Both the position numbers and the translations under genes were made by a program. This document shows, piece by piece, positions 24,764 through 33,655 of a stretch of 64,000 nt of DNA. The notes beneath the pieces were generated by a model. That model ran no database searches. It was not told the DNA's origin and saw only the letters and a list, made by a program, of their open reading frames with translations. Within the stretch, counting starts at the first letter, position 1; each line of letters begins with the position of its first letter. Origin of the DNA: Filibacter tadaridae (GTDB taxonomy: Bacteria; Bacillota; Bacilli; Bacillales_A; Planococcaceae); assembly GCF_900609045.1 (NCBI RefSeq), contig NZ_UXAV01000042.1, positions 1 to 64,000 of the forward strand. Direction: 5' to 3'.

Positions 24764-25010
24764 AGGCCACTGAAAAAGTTCTTTTTTATAGTGATAACTA
24801 GTTGATTGTAGTGGAGAGCGGCGACTCCTGCGGGAACAGCACGAGCTGAAGACCCCGGGGCAAGAATGCCTTAATTTCTGCAAATAACGCAGAAATTAAG
24901 GCAAATCGAACCCTTTGCTGTTCGATTGGCTGAAGCCGTGCCCGCGGAAAGCGTCCGCTCGGAACGAAAATCAACGGGATGTGAAGAGATTCGGAACTCT
25001 TCAGTGGCCT
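24764..25010. repeat. Bacillales-type dispersed repeat with two inserted perfect hairpins, inside a larger inverted repeat
   Basis: GTTGATT (24801-24807) and AATCAAC (24969-24975) bound a copy of the same element as at 19415-19547. Its centre is replaced by two perfect hairpins: GCCTTAATTTCTGC/GCAGAAATTAAGGC (24868-24902) and AATCGAAC/GTTCGATT (24904-24927). Outside, AGGCCACTGAA (24764-24774) and TTCAGTGGCCT (25000-25010) form a further inverted pair. No gene lies in 24647-25045. Confidence 0.78.
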
Positions 25011-25045
25011 CATTTATGGAAGTGGGGGACTTCTGCTGAATTAAG

Positions 25046-25495
25046 TTAATGGTCATGCTCCTCTTCTTTCAACACACTTAATACGATAAAGCCTTCATCC
25101 GCTGATTGGTGATCACAACCTTCCAGCGTGTACGTGACGACTTGTTGTCCATCATCAGTAGCCATATGTGTACAGCTCATTTGAACCTTAGCCGGACCGT
25201 CTCCTTTATACTTATCTTTTGACTGATCGACTTCCAGGTCTATCGACGAACCATCATAATTCAAATCGTAAAATATCGGATCCCCTTCAACAGAATAATT
25301 CGTGATTCGGACGGTATCCGCGTTTTTCGTTTCAATACTGTTTAGAAAGATTTCGAACATTACAAAGTTATAAACTGGACCATTCATATTAACAACGTCA
25401 CCGTTTTTTAACGCCTTTTCACTATCATATGAGCAAGCCGTCCCTAGAACTATTCCCATAATGGCGATTAAAAGTAAAGTTGCTTTTCTGCGCAT
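25046..25495 (-). CDS. DUF4362-domain lipoprotein
   Basis: 149 residues from ATG 25495 (SD GGAGG). The lipobox is LGTAC. The mature segment SEKALKNGDVVNMNGPVYNFVMFEIFL is the hallmark opening of DUF4362, a small extracytoplasmic domain of Bacillales with unknown function. The C-terminus is histidine- and glutamate-rich (EEEHDH), which could bind metal. It stands alone next to a repeat and upstream of a divergent ABC exporter. Confidence 0.75.
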   Translation of the reverse strand: MRRKATLLLIAIMGIVLGTACSYDSEKALKNGDVVNMNGPVYNFVMFEIFLNSIETKNADTVRITNYSVEGDPIFYDLNYDGSSIDLEVDQSKDKYKGDGPAKVQMSCTHMATDDGQQVVTYTLEGCDHQSADEGFIVLSVLKEEEHDH

Positions 25496-25686
25496 TACAA
25501 AACCTCCATCCAAATAAAAGTAAGTACTTCACCTTAACTCTATGACGTAAACCTATGCGATATCTCCTTAAATGATCAAAAGTATTTCGAAACTCTAATT
25601 ATTTGAAAAACGTAGCTTTTAAATTGTTCAGACATTTGCTAAACTATTCAAGGGTCCAATTTTACAGCGAAGCGAGGGGGAGTAGT

Positions 25687-27441
25687 GTGAAGGTTCTAGT
25701 ACAACTTGGTTGGTTTTTCAAACAACGGAAGAAACAATATATTTTCGGTATTTCAATGCTTGTCATTGTTTCGCTGCTGCAATTATTACCTCCAAAAATT
25801 ATTGGGCTAATTGTAGATAATATTACGGTAGGTTCATTGACAGCTACTGCATTAACGAAGTGGCTTATCATCTTGGGACTCGCAGGTATTATTATGTATA
25901 TCGCGCGTTTTTACTGGCGGATTATGATTTTCGGTTCGGCTGTTTTATTATCACGAACAATGCGAGAAAAATTGTTTAATCATTTTACAAGAATGTCACC
26001 CTCTTTTTATCAAAAAAGGCGTGTTGGCGATTTAATGGCTCATGCAACGAATGACATTAATGCTGTTCAACAAACAGCGGGGATGGGTGTTTTGACATTA
26101 GTCGATTCCGTTTTGACAGGGAGTTTTGTCATCGCAACGATGGCAATCACCATCAGTTGGAAATTAACGTTAATTGCATTAATCCCGATTCCTTTCATGA
26201 TCATTTTGACGGGCTATTATGGAAAGTTGCTACATAAGCGATTCCGATTTGCTCAAGAAGCCTTTTCCAACTTGAATGATAAGACGCAAGAAAGCATATC
26301 GGGCATTAAAGTCATCAAGACGTTCGGTCAACAAAAAGAAGATATCACTGACTTCACAGATTTATCGACGGATGTTGTCGATAAAAACATGCGTGTTGCG
26401 AAGGTAGATGCATTATTCGATCCGACTATTTCTGGGATTTTCGCAATATCTTATATTCTTTCGTTCTATTTCGGAACAAAGTTTATCATCGCAGGTGATA
26501 TGTCTATCGGGGATATGGTGGCATTCAGTACATATCTTGGCCTTCTTGTATGGCCAATGCTTGCATTCGGATTCCTGTTCAATATTGTCGAGCGAGGAAA
26601 TGCATCTTATGGACGAATTACGGAGCTACTATCGGTAGCACCGGAAATTACGGATTCACCAAATGCGATTGATACAAGACCAGCAGGCGATTTACATGTC
26701 GATATCGACGAATTTAAATTCCCAGGGGATGACCGTGTCGCATTACGTGATGTGCATTTCACATTGAAACGCGGGGAAACGATTGGGATTGTCGGGAAGA
26801 CAGGGTCAGGAAAGACAGTAATTCTGAAATTATTACTAAGGGAGTTCGAAGGATACAAAGGCAGGATTCTATATGGAGAACACCCCATCAATCAATACAA
26901 ACAGCAACGATTGAGAGAATCCATCGGCTATGTTCCACAAGATCATTTTCTATTCTCCACGACCCTTGCAGAAAACATCGCTTTTACGAATCCTAAAGTT
27001 GCGACTGAAAAAATATATGAGGCGGCAAGGCTTGCACATATTCATGAGGATATCGTCGGATTTACAGAGGGTTATGGAACAATTGTGGGAGAACGTGGCG
27101 TATCACTTTCTGGGGGGCAAAAACAACGGATTTCAATTGCCCGTGCATTGATTATGAACCCTGAGCTGTTAATTTTGGATGATTCTTTATCGGCAGTCGA
27201 TGCGAAAACGGAAGAAGCCATTTTGCAATCACTGAAACAGACACGGACTGGCGAGACGACAATCATTACATCGCATCGCTTAAGTGCCATCCAACATGCA
27301 CACAAAATCATTGTGTTACATGAAGGAACAATCGTTGAAGAAGGTACGCATGAAGAATTAGTAGCGTTGGATGGTAAATATAAAGAAATGTACGATTTAC
27401 AACAACTTGAAGTGCTTGTTGAAAAAGGAGGTGAGGATTAA
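25687..27441 (+). CDS. ABC multidrug exporter half-transporter with degenerate catalytic site (BmrC/YheI-like)
   Basis: 584 residues from GTG 25687 (SD GAGGGGGAG); the frame is open to 25603. Six transmembrane helices (about 15-300), then a nucleotide-binding domain: Walker A GKTGSGKT, signature LSGGQKQR, and Walker B LLILDD, in which the catalytic glutamate is replaced by aspartate. That substitution is characteristic of the BmrC-type half of heterodimeric exporters such as BmrCD. It overlaps the next gene by one base, so the two halves are translated together. Substrates (drugs or lipids) cannot be read from sequence. Confidence 0.9.
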   Translation: MKVLVQLGWFFKQRKKQYIFGISMLVIVSLLQLLPPKIIGLIVDNITVGSLTATALTKWLIILGLAGIIMYIARFYWRIMIFGSAVLLSRTMREKLFNHFTRMSPSFYQKRRVGDLMAHATNDINAVQQTAGMGVLTLVDSVLTGSFVIATMAITISWKLTLIALIPIPFMIILTGYYGKLLHKRFRFAQEAFSNLNDKTQESISGIKVIKTFGQQKEDITDFTDLSTDVVDKNMRVAKVDALFDPTISGIFAISYILSFYFGTKFIIAGDMSIGDMVAFSTYLGLLVWPMLAFGFLFNIVERGNASYGRITELLSVAPEITDSPNAIDTRPAGDLHVDIDEFKFPGDDRVALRDVHFTLKRGETIGIVGKTGSGKTVILKLLLREFEGYKGRILYGEHPINQYKQQRLRESIGYVPQDHFLFSTTLAENIAFTNPKVATEKIYEAARLAHIHEDIVGFTEGYGTIVGERGVSLSGGQKQRISIARALIMNPELLILDDSLSAVDAKTEEAILQSLKQTRTGETTIITSHRLSAIQHAHKIIVLHEGTIVEEGTHEELVALDGKYKEMYDLQQLEVLVEKGGED

Positions 27442-29228
27442 TGCGAGGAGAAAAAATGCCGAAACTGACGGGTAAAGATCAATGGATTGTCCTCAAGAGA
27501 CTATTGCGTTATGCAATCCCTCATAAAAAAAGCATTGCAATAGCACTTCTATTACTGATACTAACGATTACAGGTGGCATTGTCGGACCGCTTATTATTC
27601 AAACATTCATCGATGATTATTTAACGCCAATGAACTTCCCGGAAAGAGAAGTGTTAACGATAGCGCTCGTCTACATAGGTATTCAAGTATTTATAGTAGG
27701 GGTGTCTTATTTCCAACTACTTCGTTTCCAGGAAATCGCACTGAAAATTATTCAACAAATGCGTGTCGATGTTTTTACAAAGGTACAAGGACTTGGCATG
27801 CGTTATTTTGATAAAACAGCCGGAGGCAGTATCGTTTCGCGAGTGACGAATGACACAGAGGCGATTAAAGAAATGTTTGTCAGCGTTATTGTTACGTTTT
27901 TACAAGCGATATTCGTACTGATTGGTGTCTATATCGCCTTATTTTCACTTGACGTAAAGCTGTCGCTACTTTCTTTGTTGCTATTGCCTTTGTTCCTACT
28001 GATTATTGTCATTTACAGAAGATATAGCGCTGACTTTTACCAAGATATTCGTGAACGATTAAGTCAGCTCAATGCGAAAATCGCTGAATCTTTATCGGGG
28101 ATGGGGATGGTTCAGGCGTTTAGGCAAGAAGACCGTTTTGAAGCGGAATTTGAATCTATTAATGAAGGGCATTACAAAGCAGGTATGCGAAATATTAAGT
28201 TTGACGGTATGTTACTAGGACCGGCGATTGACTTGATGTATGCATTTGCAATTGTAGCTGTTCTTGGCTACTTTGGATTTATGTCACTTGAAAGCTCGGT
28301 TGAAGTGGGCGTGTTGTATGCATTCTCGACATTGATAGCCCGCTTATTCCAACCAATTCAGCAAGTGATGCAACGACTTTCCATTTTTCAACAGGCGCTT
28401 GTCGCGGCATCCAGGGTATTCAAACTGATGGATGATTCGGATATGGAGCCGGAACAGATAGAAAATAAAAACGCGGAAATCCGCAATGGAAAAATTGAAT
28501 TTCGCGATGTGACATTCTCGTACGACGGAAAAACGGACGTGTTGAAAAACATATCATTCACTGCAAACGCAGGTGAAACAGTTGCGCTTGTCGGTCATAC
28601 GGGTAGTGGGAAGAGTTCCATCATCAACTTGCTTATGCGTTTTTACGAATATGAGCAAGGAGAAATCGTCATTGACGGTGTTTCGCTGAAGAACTATCCA
28701 AAAGAAGAACTACGGAAGAAAACAGGACTTGTGCTGCAAGACCCGTTCCTCTTTTACGGTGATATTGAGAGCAACATCCGTTTGCATGATAAAAGCATGT
28801 CTTCTGCAGAAGTACGGGCTGCTGCTGAATTTGTCCAAGCGAATGAGTTCATCGAAAAATTACATGATAAGTACTCACAAAAAGTGACGGAACGCGGCTC
28901 CACTTTCTCAAGTGGCCAACGTCAACTTGTTGCGTTCGCTAGAACAATTGCGACGAACCCTAAAATCCTGGTTCTCGATGAAGCGACAGCGAATATCGAT
29001 ACGGAGACAGAAGTAGCGATTCAAGCAAGTCTTGAAAAAATGCGAAGAGGCCGTACAACAATCGCGATCGCACACAGACTGAGTACCATTCAGGATGCAG
29101 AACTGATTCTGGTTTTGCATAAAGGTGAGATTGTCGAACGGGGGACACATCAAGAGCTAATCGCACAACAAGGGCTATATCACAAGATGTATCTACTTCA
29201 AAATGGCATTTTGGATGATGCAATCTGA
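27441..29228 (+). CDS. ABC multidrug exporter half-transporter with canonical catalytic site (BmrD/YheH-like)
   Basis: 595 residues. Six transmembrane helices (about 25-320), then a nucleotide-binding domain with Walker A GHTGSGKS, a diverged signature FSSGQRQL and canonical Walker B ILVLDE. Paired with the preceding gene, whose signature is canonical but Walker B degenerate, it gives one active and one non-hydrolysing site, the usual asymmetric heterodimer. SD AGGAGGTGA lies in the end of the upstream gene. A terminator follows at 29234-29274. Confidence 0.9.
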   Translation: MRGEKMPKLTGKDQWIVLKRLLRYAIPHKKSIAIALLLLILTITGGIVGPLIIQTFIDDYLTPMNFPEREVLTIALVYIGIQVFIVGVSYFQLLRFQEIALKIIQQMRVDVFTKVQGLGMRYFDKTAGGSIVSRVTNDTEAIKEMFVSVIVTFLQAIFVLIGVYIALFSLDVKLSLLSLLLLPLFLLIIVIYRRYSADFYQDIRERLSQLNAKIAESLSGMGMVQAFRQEDRFEAEFESINEGHYKAGMRNIKFDGMLLGPAIDLMYAFAIVAVLGYFGFMSLESSVEVGVLYAFSTLIARLFQPIQQVMQRLSIFQQALVAASRVFKLMDDSDMEPEQIENKNAEIRNGKIEFRDVTFSYDGKTDVLKNISFTANAGETVALVGHTGSGKSSIINLLMRFYEYEQGEIVIDGVSLKNYPKEELRKKTGLVLQDPFLFYGDIESNIRLHDKSMSSAEVRAAAEFVQANEFIEKLHDKYSQKVTERGSTFSSGQRQLVAFARTIATNPKILVLDEATANIDTETEVAIQASLEKMRRGRTTIAIAHRLSTIQDAELILVLHKGEIVERGTHQELIAQQGLYHKMYLLQNGILDDAI

Positions 29229-29233
29229 CAATA

Positions 29234-29274
29234 AAAACTTGCACAAAACCTGAAAAGGAGGTGCAAGTTTTTTT
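29234..29274 (+). terminator. Terminator of the ABC exporter operon
   Basis: AACTTGCAC/GTGCAAGTT with a T8 run, directly after the stop. Confidence 0.9.
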
Positions 29275-29374
29275 GTGCATACATGAAATGTCATAAACTG
29301 TTCACAGACGTTATAGGCGTATTCTTGCGTAACTTTTGATAGGATTGAAACAGAAATAGGTAAGGAGGGAAGAC

Positions 29375-30085
29375 ATGGGGACTGATTTAAACTTATTCAT
29401 CGCTTTTGGCGCAGGTTTTCTGAGTTTTATATCACCATGTACATTGCCGTTATATCCAGCATTCATTTCGTATATTACCGGTATGTCGTTAGATGATTTG
29501 AAATCGGACTCAAAACGGATGAGCCGAAGTGGAATACTTCATACGTTGTTCTTTTTAATCGGATTTTCGATTATTTTTATCGTAATAGGTTTCGGCACTT
29601 CATTTGTAGGAACGTTTTTTAGGGAAAATCAAGAAATTCTAAGGCAAGTGGGAGCCATTTTCATTGTTCTATTCGGACTAATGATTGTCGGATTGTTCAC
29701 ACCAAAATTTCTTATGCAAGAGAAAAAACTGCAATTTAAGAATAGACCGGCCGGCTACTTTGGCTCTGTACTTATCGGGGTGGCCTTTGCAGCAGGGTGG
29801 ACGCCTTGTTCTGGTCCCATCATTGGTGCGATAATTACGCTGGCCGCAGCAAATTCGGGGTCAGGGATGCTTTATATGATGATGTATGTCCTTGGTTTTG
29901 CAATTCCGTTTTTCATCTTGTCATTTTTCATCACACGACTTGAATGGATCCGGAAATATAATGGAATCATTATGAAAGTGGGCGGCTATCTTATGATCGC
30001 GGTCGGAATCTTGTTATTCTTCGATGGCATGACCTATATAACAAGCCTTCTTAGCCCGATCTTCGGGGACTTCCAAGGATTCTAA
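29375..30085 (+). CDS. ccdA: Cytochrome c biogenesis protein CcdA
   Basis: 236 residues with six transmembrane helices. It carries electrons from cytosolic thioredoxin across the membrane to extracytoplasmic thiol proteins such as apocytochrome c reductase and spore-maturation thioredoxins. The two membrane cysteines are in the symmetric motifs SPCTLPLYP (about residue 22) and WTPCSGPIIG (about 145). SD AAGGAGGGA precedes ATG 29375. It is first of three linked genes; in B. subtilis the order is ccdA-yneI-ccdC. Confidence 0.93.
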   Translation: MGTDLNLFIAFGAGFLSFISPCTLPLYPAFISYITGMSLDDLKSDSKRMSRSGILHTLFFLIGFSIIFIVIGFGTSFVGTFFRENQEILRQVGAIFIVLFGLMIVGLFTPKFLMQEKKLQFKNRPAGYFGSVLIGVAFAAGWTPCSGPIIGAIITLAAANSGSGMLYMMMYVLGFAIPFFILSFFITRLEWIRKYNGIIMKVGGYLMIAVGILLFFDGMTYITSLLSPIFGDFQGF

Positions 30086-30105
30086 TTTGAAATGGAGGAA
30101 AACCG

Positions 30106-30435
30106 ATGAAATCTATCGTCTCTTTCGCAGAGTGGAATGAACTAGTTGAACAAGAAAAACAGTTTCTGTTGTTCGTAAAATCGGAGAACTGTTCAGTCTG
30201 CGACGGATTGCTACCGCAAGTGGAAGCGCTGGGGAAGGATTATCCATTCCCTTTCTATAAAATGAATGTTACAGAAACGCCTGAGATTGCAGGTCAGCTA
30301 TCTTTGTTTTCGGCTCCTGTCGTCCTATTATTCAATAACGGAAAAGAATATGCCCGGTTTGCACGCTTTGTTCAAATGGGGGAATTAAAACGTAGAATGG
30401 ATGAATTGGTAGAGTGGGGGAACGAAAATGTTTGA
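30106..30435 (+). CDS. Thioredoxin-like protein
   Basis: 109 residues, no signal peptide. Thioredoxin fold with the redox pair C29-S-V-C32, preceded by FVKSEN in place of the usual W; the cis-proline region is FSAPVVLLF. It is likely a cytosolic thiol carrier. It takes the place that the CheY-like yneI has in B. subtilis between ccdA and ccdC, so it may feed electrons to CcdA directly; that is inference. It overlaps ccdC by 8 bases. Confidence 0.85.
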   Translation: MKSIVSFAEWNELVEQEKQFLLFVKSENCSVCDGLLPQVEALGKDYPFPFYKMNVTETPEIAGQLSLFSAPVVLLFNNGKEYARFARFVQMGELKRRMDELVEWGNENV

Positions 30436-30952
30436 GTTGCGGGAAGTGGTTAGCGCACTTTTTACAAAAGTTCCTCCGGTTTATTTAATTGTTGGTTCTT
30501 CACTAATCTTCTTATTTATGGGGACGATGGCGTTCATCGTGAGAGCGAAGGCTGCAAAAAGACCAATTTCCCCAAAAAGAATTATTCTGCCGCCGCTGTT
30601 CATGTCGACGGGTGCACTGATGTTCGTATTTCAGGAATTCAGGGTGCCATTCAACCAGGTGCTCGAAGCGGTTATTGTCGGAATGCTTTTTTCACTTATT
30701 TTGATTAAGACAACGAATTTCGAAATGAAAGATGAACAGATTTATGTTAAACAGTCCAAGGCTTTTCTGTTTATCCTTCTTGGCTTACTTATCGCTCGTC
30801 TTGTTGCGAAACTTATTCTCAGTAGTTCCATTAATGTCGGAGAGTTGGGCGGGATGTTCTGGATTCTTGCATTCGGTATGATTGTCCCTTGGCGAATCGG
30901 TATGCTTATGAAATATAAAAAAATAAACAAAGAAAAAGGTATCCGCAGTTAA
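30428..30952 (+). CDS. ccdC: CcdC family membrane protein
   Basis: 174 residues with four or five transmembrane segments and the conserved RAKAAKRPISPKRIILPP cytoplasmic stretch of the CcdC (YneJ, DUF1453) family. Linked to ccdA in Bacillales; its role in cytochrome c maturation is not essential in B. subtilis. ATG 30428 overlaps the end of the thioredoxin-like gene. Confidence 0.88.
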   Translation: MFELREVVSALFTKVPPVYLIVGSSLIFLFMGTMAFIVRAKAAKRPISPKRIILPPLFMSTGALMFVFQEFRVPFNQVLEAVIVGMLFSLILIKTTNFEMKDEQIYVKQSKAFLFILLGLLIARLVAKLILSSSINVGELGGMFWILAFGMIVPWRIGMLMKYKKINKEKGIRS

Positions 30953-30973
30953 CTTATGCGAATACCTTTTTCT
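30933..30973 (+). terminator. Terminator overlapping the ccdC stop
   Basis: AAAAAGGTATCCGCA (30933-30947) pairs with TGCGAATACCTTTTT (30957-30971) with one mismatch and a T-run. The left arm is inside the last codons of ccdC. Confidence 0.85.
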
Positions 30974-31008
30974 TACTAACTATGTTGACATAAAGAATCC
31001 TCTCAACA

Positions 31009-31103
31009 ACGCTTGGCGCTTGGGGATGCCTCCCGCAATAAGCGCGGGCAGAAAACCACTGTCAGTCTTATTGCTACGGCTACCCCGGTAAGGCGCCTTC
31101 GCT
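31009..31103. repeat. GC-rich palindromic repeat family 2
   Basis: TTGGGGATGCCTCCCGCAAT and ATTGCTACGGCTACCCCGGT are the two imperfect arms; GCGGG and CAGTCTTATTGC fill the centre. Closely similar to 21134-21226. Confidence 0.8.
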
Positions 31104-31171
31104 GGAGATCATATGGAATCGTTAGTTCAACATATATATCCAGCAAGGCGGGCCGCTTTCGCTTTTCTACG

Positions 31172-31597
31172 TTAAAATAAATGCTCGTAAGGTGTTACGT
31201 CAATTTCCATGATTGCTAATTTCTTGCGTAGAAATTTGTGATCTCGCTTCGGCGTTGCCTGTATATATCCTCGGATAATAAGATCAGTATCAATTTTCTT
31301 CGCTTTTTCCTCTAGTGCAATCTGTCCAATCTTGGAGCCGATTTTTTGTTTGGCTACATCGCGGAACAGTTCGGGAACCGGGGTGACAAGTTCACCTAGT
31401 AGCGCCTTTGCCTCGTCGTTCCATAGATGAAGGGATTTTTCTACGTAATGCTCCTGCCAATCAAGTGTAGATTTGCCATCGTCTTTCGGAAATACTTTTA
31501 GAAATTTGCGGAACATGAAAAAACCGCCGATTCCAAACAATATGACGAGTACGAAGCACCAAAATATGATGAACCACATAAACAAATCTTGTTGCAA
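31172..31597 (-). CDS. yneK: DUF2621 membrane protein YneK
   Basis: 141 residues. One N-terminal transmembrane helix (about 8-30), then a cytosolic domain of about 110 residues with the family's STLDWQEHYVEKSLHLW and TPKRDHKFLRKKL segments. Function unknown. It has the same neighbour order as B. subtilis (ccdC then yneK) but is on the opposite strand to ccdC here. Confidence 0.85.
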   Translation of the reverse strand: MQQDLFMWFIIFWCFVLVILFGIGGFFMFRKFLKVFPKDDGKSTLDWQEHYVEKSLHLWNDEAKALLGELVTPVPELFRDVAKQKIGSKIGQIALEEKAKKIDTDLIIRGYIQATPKRDHKFLRKKLAIMEIDVTPYEHLF

Positions 31598-31939
31598 CTG
31601 TCTTCACCTCTTCCATTCTATTCACCATTATAAGAGCATCCATGAAAAAATACACGAACAATGTATCTCGTCCTGTCATTTACCCTGTTTAGGGAGTGAA
31701 AGTAGGTGATTGAATGGTGACTATCGAATGAAAAAATGCAGTAAGACCCTAAACATCAATTTTCGTGAACCTACTCGAAACGAATCTTGTCGCTATACAT
31801 GCAGCACTTGTATCATTAAAGATGAACTGAACTTCACATATTCGTTCTAATTCTGCCATGAAACATAGTATCGCTTCACTTGTTTCAGGCATTTACTTTC
31901 GTTATGATGAAGCTACAAACAGATAGTGAGGGATTATTA
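31598..31939. other. Upstream region of yneK and the Sco gene, with one weak cysteine-containing small frame
   Basis: A 40-codon frame at 31728-31850 (MKKCSKTLN..., with a CRYTCSTC cluster) has only a weak GGTGA before it. I do not call it as a gene. I see no clear promoter motif or structured element in the remainder. Confidence 0.3.
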
Positions 31940-32533
31940 ATGGTTAAAAAGATTTTATTACCCTATACTTTACTTATCGTACTCTTACTGAGTGCGTGTA
32001 CACCAGGTGGGTTCAAGGCGGATCATAAGTATAAGGTCGAGCCGTTTGAATTTACAAACCAGCAAAACAAACAAGTATCACTGGATGATTTGAAAGGCAC
32101 AGTGTGGATTTCTCAGTTTATCTTTACGAATTGTACGGCTGCATGTCCACCAATGATGGCTAATATGGCTAAACTTCAAGACTTACTCGTTAAGGAAGGT
32201 ATTGAAGATTATAAAATAGTTTCGTTCAGCATAGAACCTGAGGCAGATACCCCGGAAGTATTACAGGAATACCTCTCGGCATATGACGTAGCTGATGAAT
32301 CCAAATGGGAAATGCTAACGGGCTATTCGCAGAAAAAAATAATAGATATTGCGGCGAAAACGTTCAAAACAGCTGTAATCGATGACCCAGCCAACAATAC
32401 CGTATTGCACGGTACATCATTCTCGCTCGTTAACCAAAAGGGTGAATTTGTTAAAAGTTATAGCGGATTATCAGATGTACCTTACGAGGAAATTGCAAAA
32501 GATATGAAAGCGCTCATAAAACAAGGAAAATAA
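31940..32533 (+). CDS. Sco1/SenC family copper chaperone lipoprotein
   Basis: 197 residues from ATG 31940 (SD GAGGGA); the frame is open to 31880. Type II signal peptide with lipobox LLSAC (C20), then a thioredoxin-like domain with the copper-binding pair C65-T-A-A-C69 (TNCTAACPPM) and the distal histidine in VLHGTSFS near 155. It delivers copper to, or reduces, the CuA centre of cytochrome c oxidase on the outer face of the membrane (YpmQ-like). No oxidase gene is adjacent. Confidence 0.9.
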   Translation: MVKKILLPYTLLIVLLLSACTPGGFKADHKYKVEPFEFTNQQNKQVSLDDLKGTVWISQFIFTNCTAACPPMMANMAKLQDLLVKEGIEDYKIVSFSIEPEADTPEVLQEYLSAYDVADESKWEMLTGYSQKKIIDIAAKTFKTAVIDDPANNTVLHGTSFSLVNQKGEFVKSYSGLSDVPYEEIAKDMKALIKQGK

Positions 32534-32564
32534 ACATGTAACATATAGTACGCAACGAGGTGTG

Positions 32565-33230
32565 ATGATGAAAAAACGAAAAAAAAGAGGATTGTCTATA
32601 AGAGTGAAGGCTCTTCTTATAATCTTATTCATTCCTACTGCGGTCATCATCTTTACGCTAACGGCTATTATTTGGACAGGTATAAAAAGCCCGGAATTGA
32701 TAAAGAAATCCGCCAGTGCTTTGTTGGATATGCAAGATCGACATAGTTACACAACAATTCCGGATGAATATATTCCTGTCTATAAAGAAGCAGCCGAAAG
32801 ATACGGAATTCCTTGGACGCTTCTAGCTGCACATCACCGAGTGGAAACAAGGTTTTCATCAATGGATCCTTTGCTATCCCCAGTTGGTGCGGAAGGTCAT
32901 ATGCAGTTCATGCCATGTACGTTTGTCGGCTGGGGCTATCCCGGGTGTGGCGGTCTAGGGAGCGGGGACATCCCAGAAAAAGACAAGACAAATCCTGAAG
33001 TCATTAAAAAGTACGGCGGGTATGGTATAGACGCAAATGGCGACGGAATAGCCGATCCATATGACATTGAAGATGCAATATTCAGCGCGGCAAATTACCT
33101 GGCAAATAGCGGGGCGGCTGAAGGGGATATTGAAAAAGCAATCTTTAATTATAACCACAGTGAAAAGTATGTACAGGATGTTCTTTTCTTTTTCGATGAA
33201 TTTGAAAAGCGCCAGATTGAAAAAAAGTAA
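32565..33230 (+). CDS. Membrane-anchored lytic transglycosylase
   Basis: About 221 residues. A basic N-terminus and one transmembrane helix (about 15-38), then an SLT-type lysozyme-like domain: YGIPWTLLAAHHRVETRFS with the probable catalytic glutamate, SPVGAEGHMQFMPCTFVGWG, DPYDIEDAIFSAANYLA and a final AIFNYNHSEKYV. It resembles the N-terminal muramidase domain of CwlT-type proteins without the NlpC/P60 domain. It cleaves peptidoglycan glycan strands. Start at ATG 32565 or 32568 behind GAGGTG. Terminator follows. Confidence 0.86.
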   Translation: MMKKRKKRGLSIRVKALLIILFIPTAVIIFTLTAIIWTGIKSPELIKKSASALLDMQDRHSYTTIPDEYIPVYKEAAERYGIPWTLLAAHHRVETRFSSMDPLLSPVGAEGHMQFMPCTFVGWGYPGCGGLGSGDIPEKDKTNPEVIKKYGGYGIDANGDGIADPYDIEDAIFSAANYLANSGAAEGDIEKAIFNYNHSEKYVQDVLFFFDEFEKRQIEKK

Positions 33231-33236
33231 ATCAAA

Positions 33237-33274
33237 TAAAAAAGATGGAGCGCATAACGCGCTTCATCTTTTTT
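33237..33274. terminator. Bidirectional terminator
   Basis: AAAAAAGATGGAGCGC/GCGCTTCATCTTTTTT with one mismatch, between convergent genes. Confidence 0.88.
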
Positions 33275-33284
33275 ACGTTTAAGC

Positions 33285-33539
33285 TTAAGTGGCTTTACGC
33301 ATTGATTTCATAATAAGGCTCACAATGAATACAAGAACAAGCGCACCGATTAGTGCGGGGATAATATAGAAGTCAGAAACTTTTGGTCCCCATTCTCCAA
33401 GGAGCATTCCTCCGACCCAAGCACCAACAATCCCAGCAATAATATTACCGATAATTCCACCTGGAACGTCTTTACCTAGAATCATACCGGCAACCCAACC
33501 GATTATCCCACCTATAATTAAAAACCAAATTAAACTCAT
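33285..33539 (-). CDS. GlsB/YeaQ/YmgE family small membrane protein
   Basis: 84 residues with three transmembrane helices and glycine-rich GGIIGWVAGMILG and GIIGNIIAGIVGAWVGGMLLG motifs, the hallmark of the transglycosylase-associated or GlsB family. It is linked to general stress in Firmicutes, but its activity is not known. ATG 33539 has SD AAGGAGATGG; ATG 33548 overlaps that SD. Confidence 0.88.
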   Translation of the reverse strand: MSLIWFLIIGGIIGWVAGMILGKDVPGGIIGNIIAGIVGAWVGGMLLGEWGPKVSDFYIIPALIGALVLVFIVSLIMKSMRKAT

Positions 33540-33655
33540 GCAATCCATCTCCTTTTTTAGTTAATCATAAATGCGTCTACAGTATTTGAAATAACCTTTA
33601 TTCAACTATTTCAAACATCCGATGCAAAAAAATAACTAAAAACAGTAAGTGGAAA

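Noticed and set aside
25603-25686. N-terminal extension of the first ABC half-transporter
   Set aside because: The extra 28 codons lack an SD, while GTG 25687 has a strong one and gives the family's usual length.
31728-31850. 40-codon cysteine-containing frame
   Set aside because: Only a weak GGTGA precedes it, and I know no relative; left as a possibility, not a gene.
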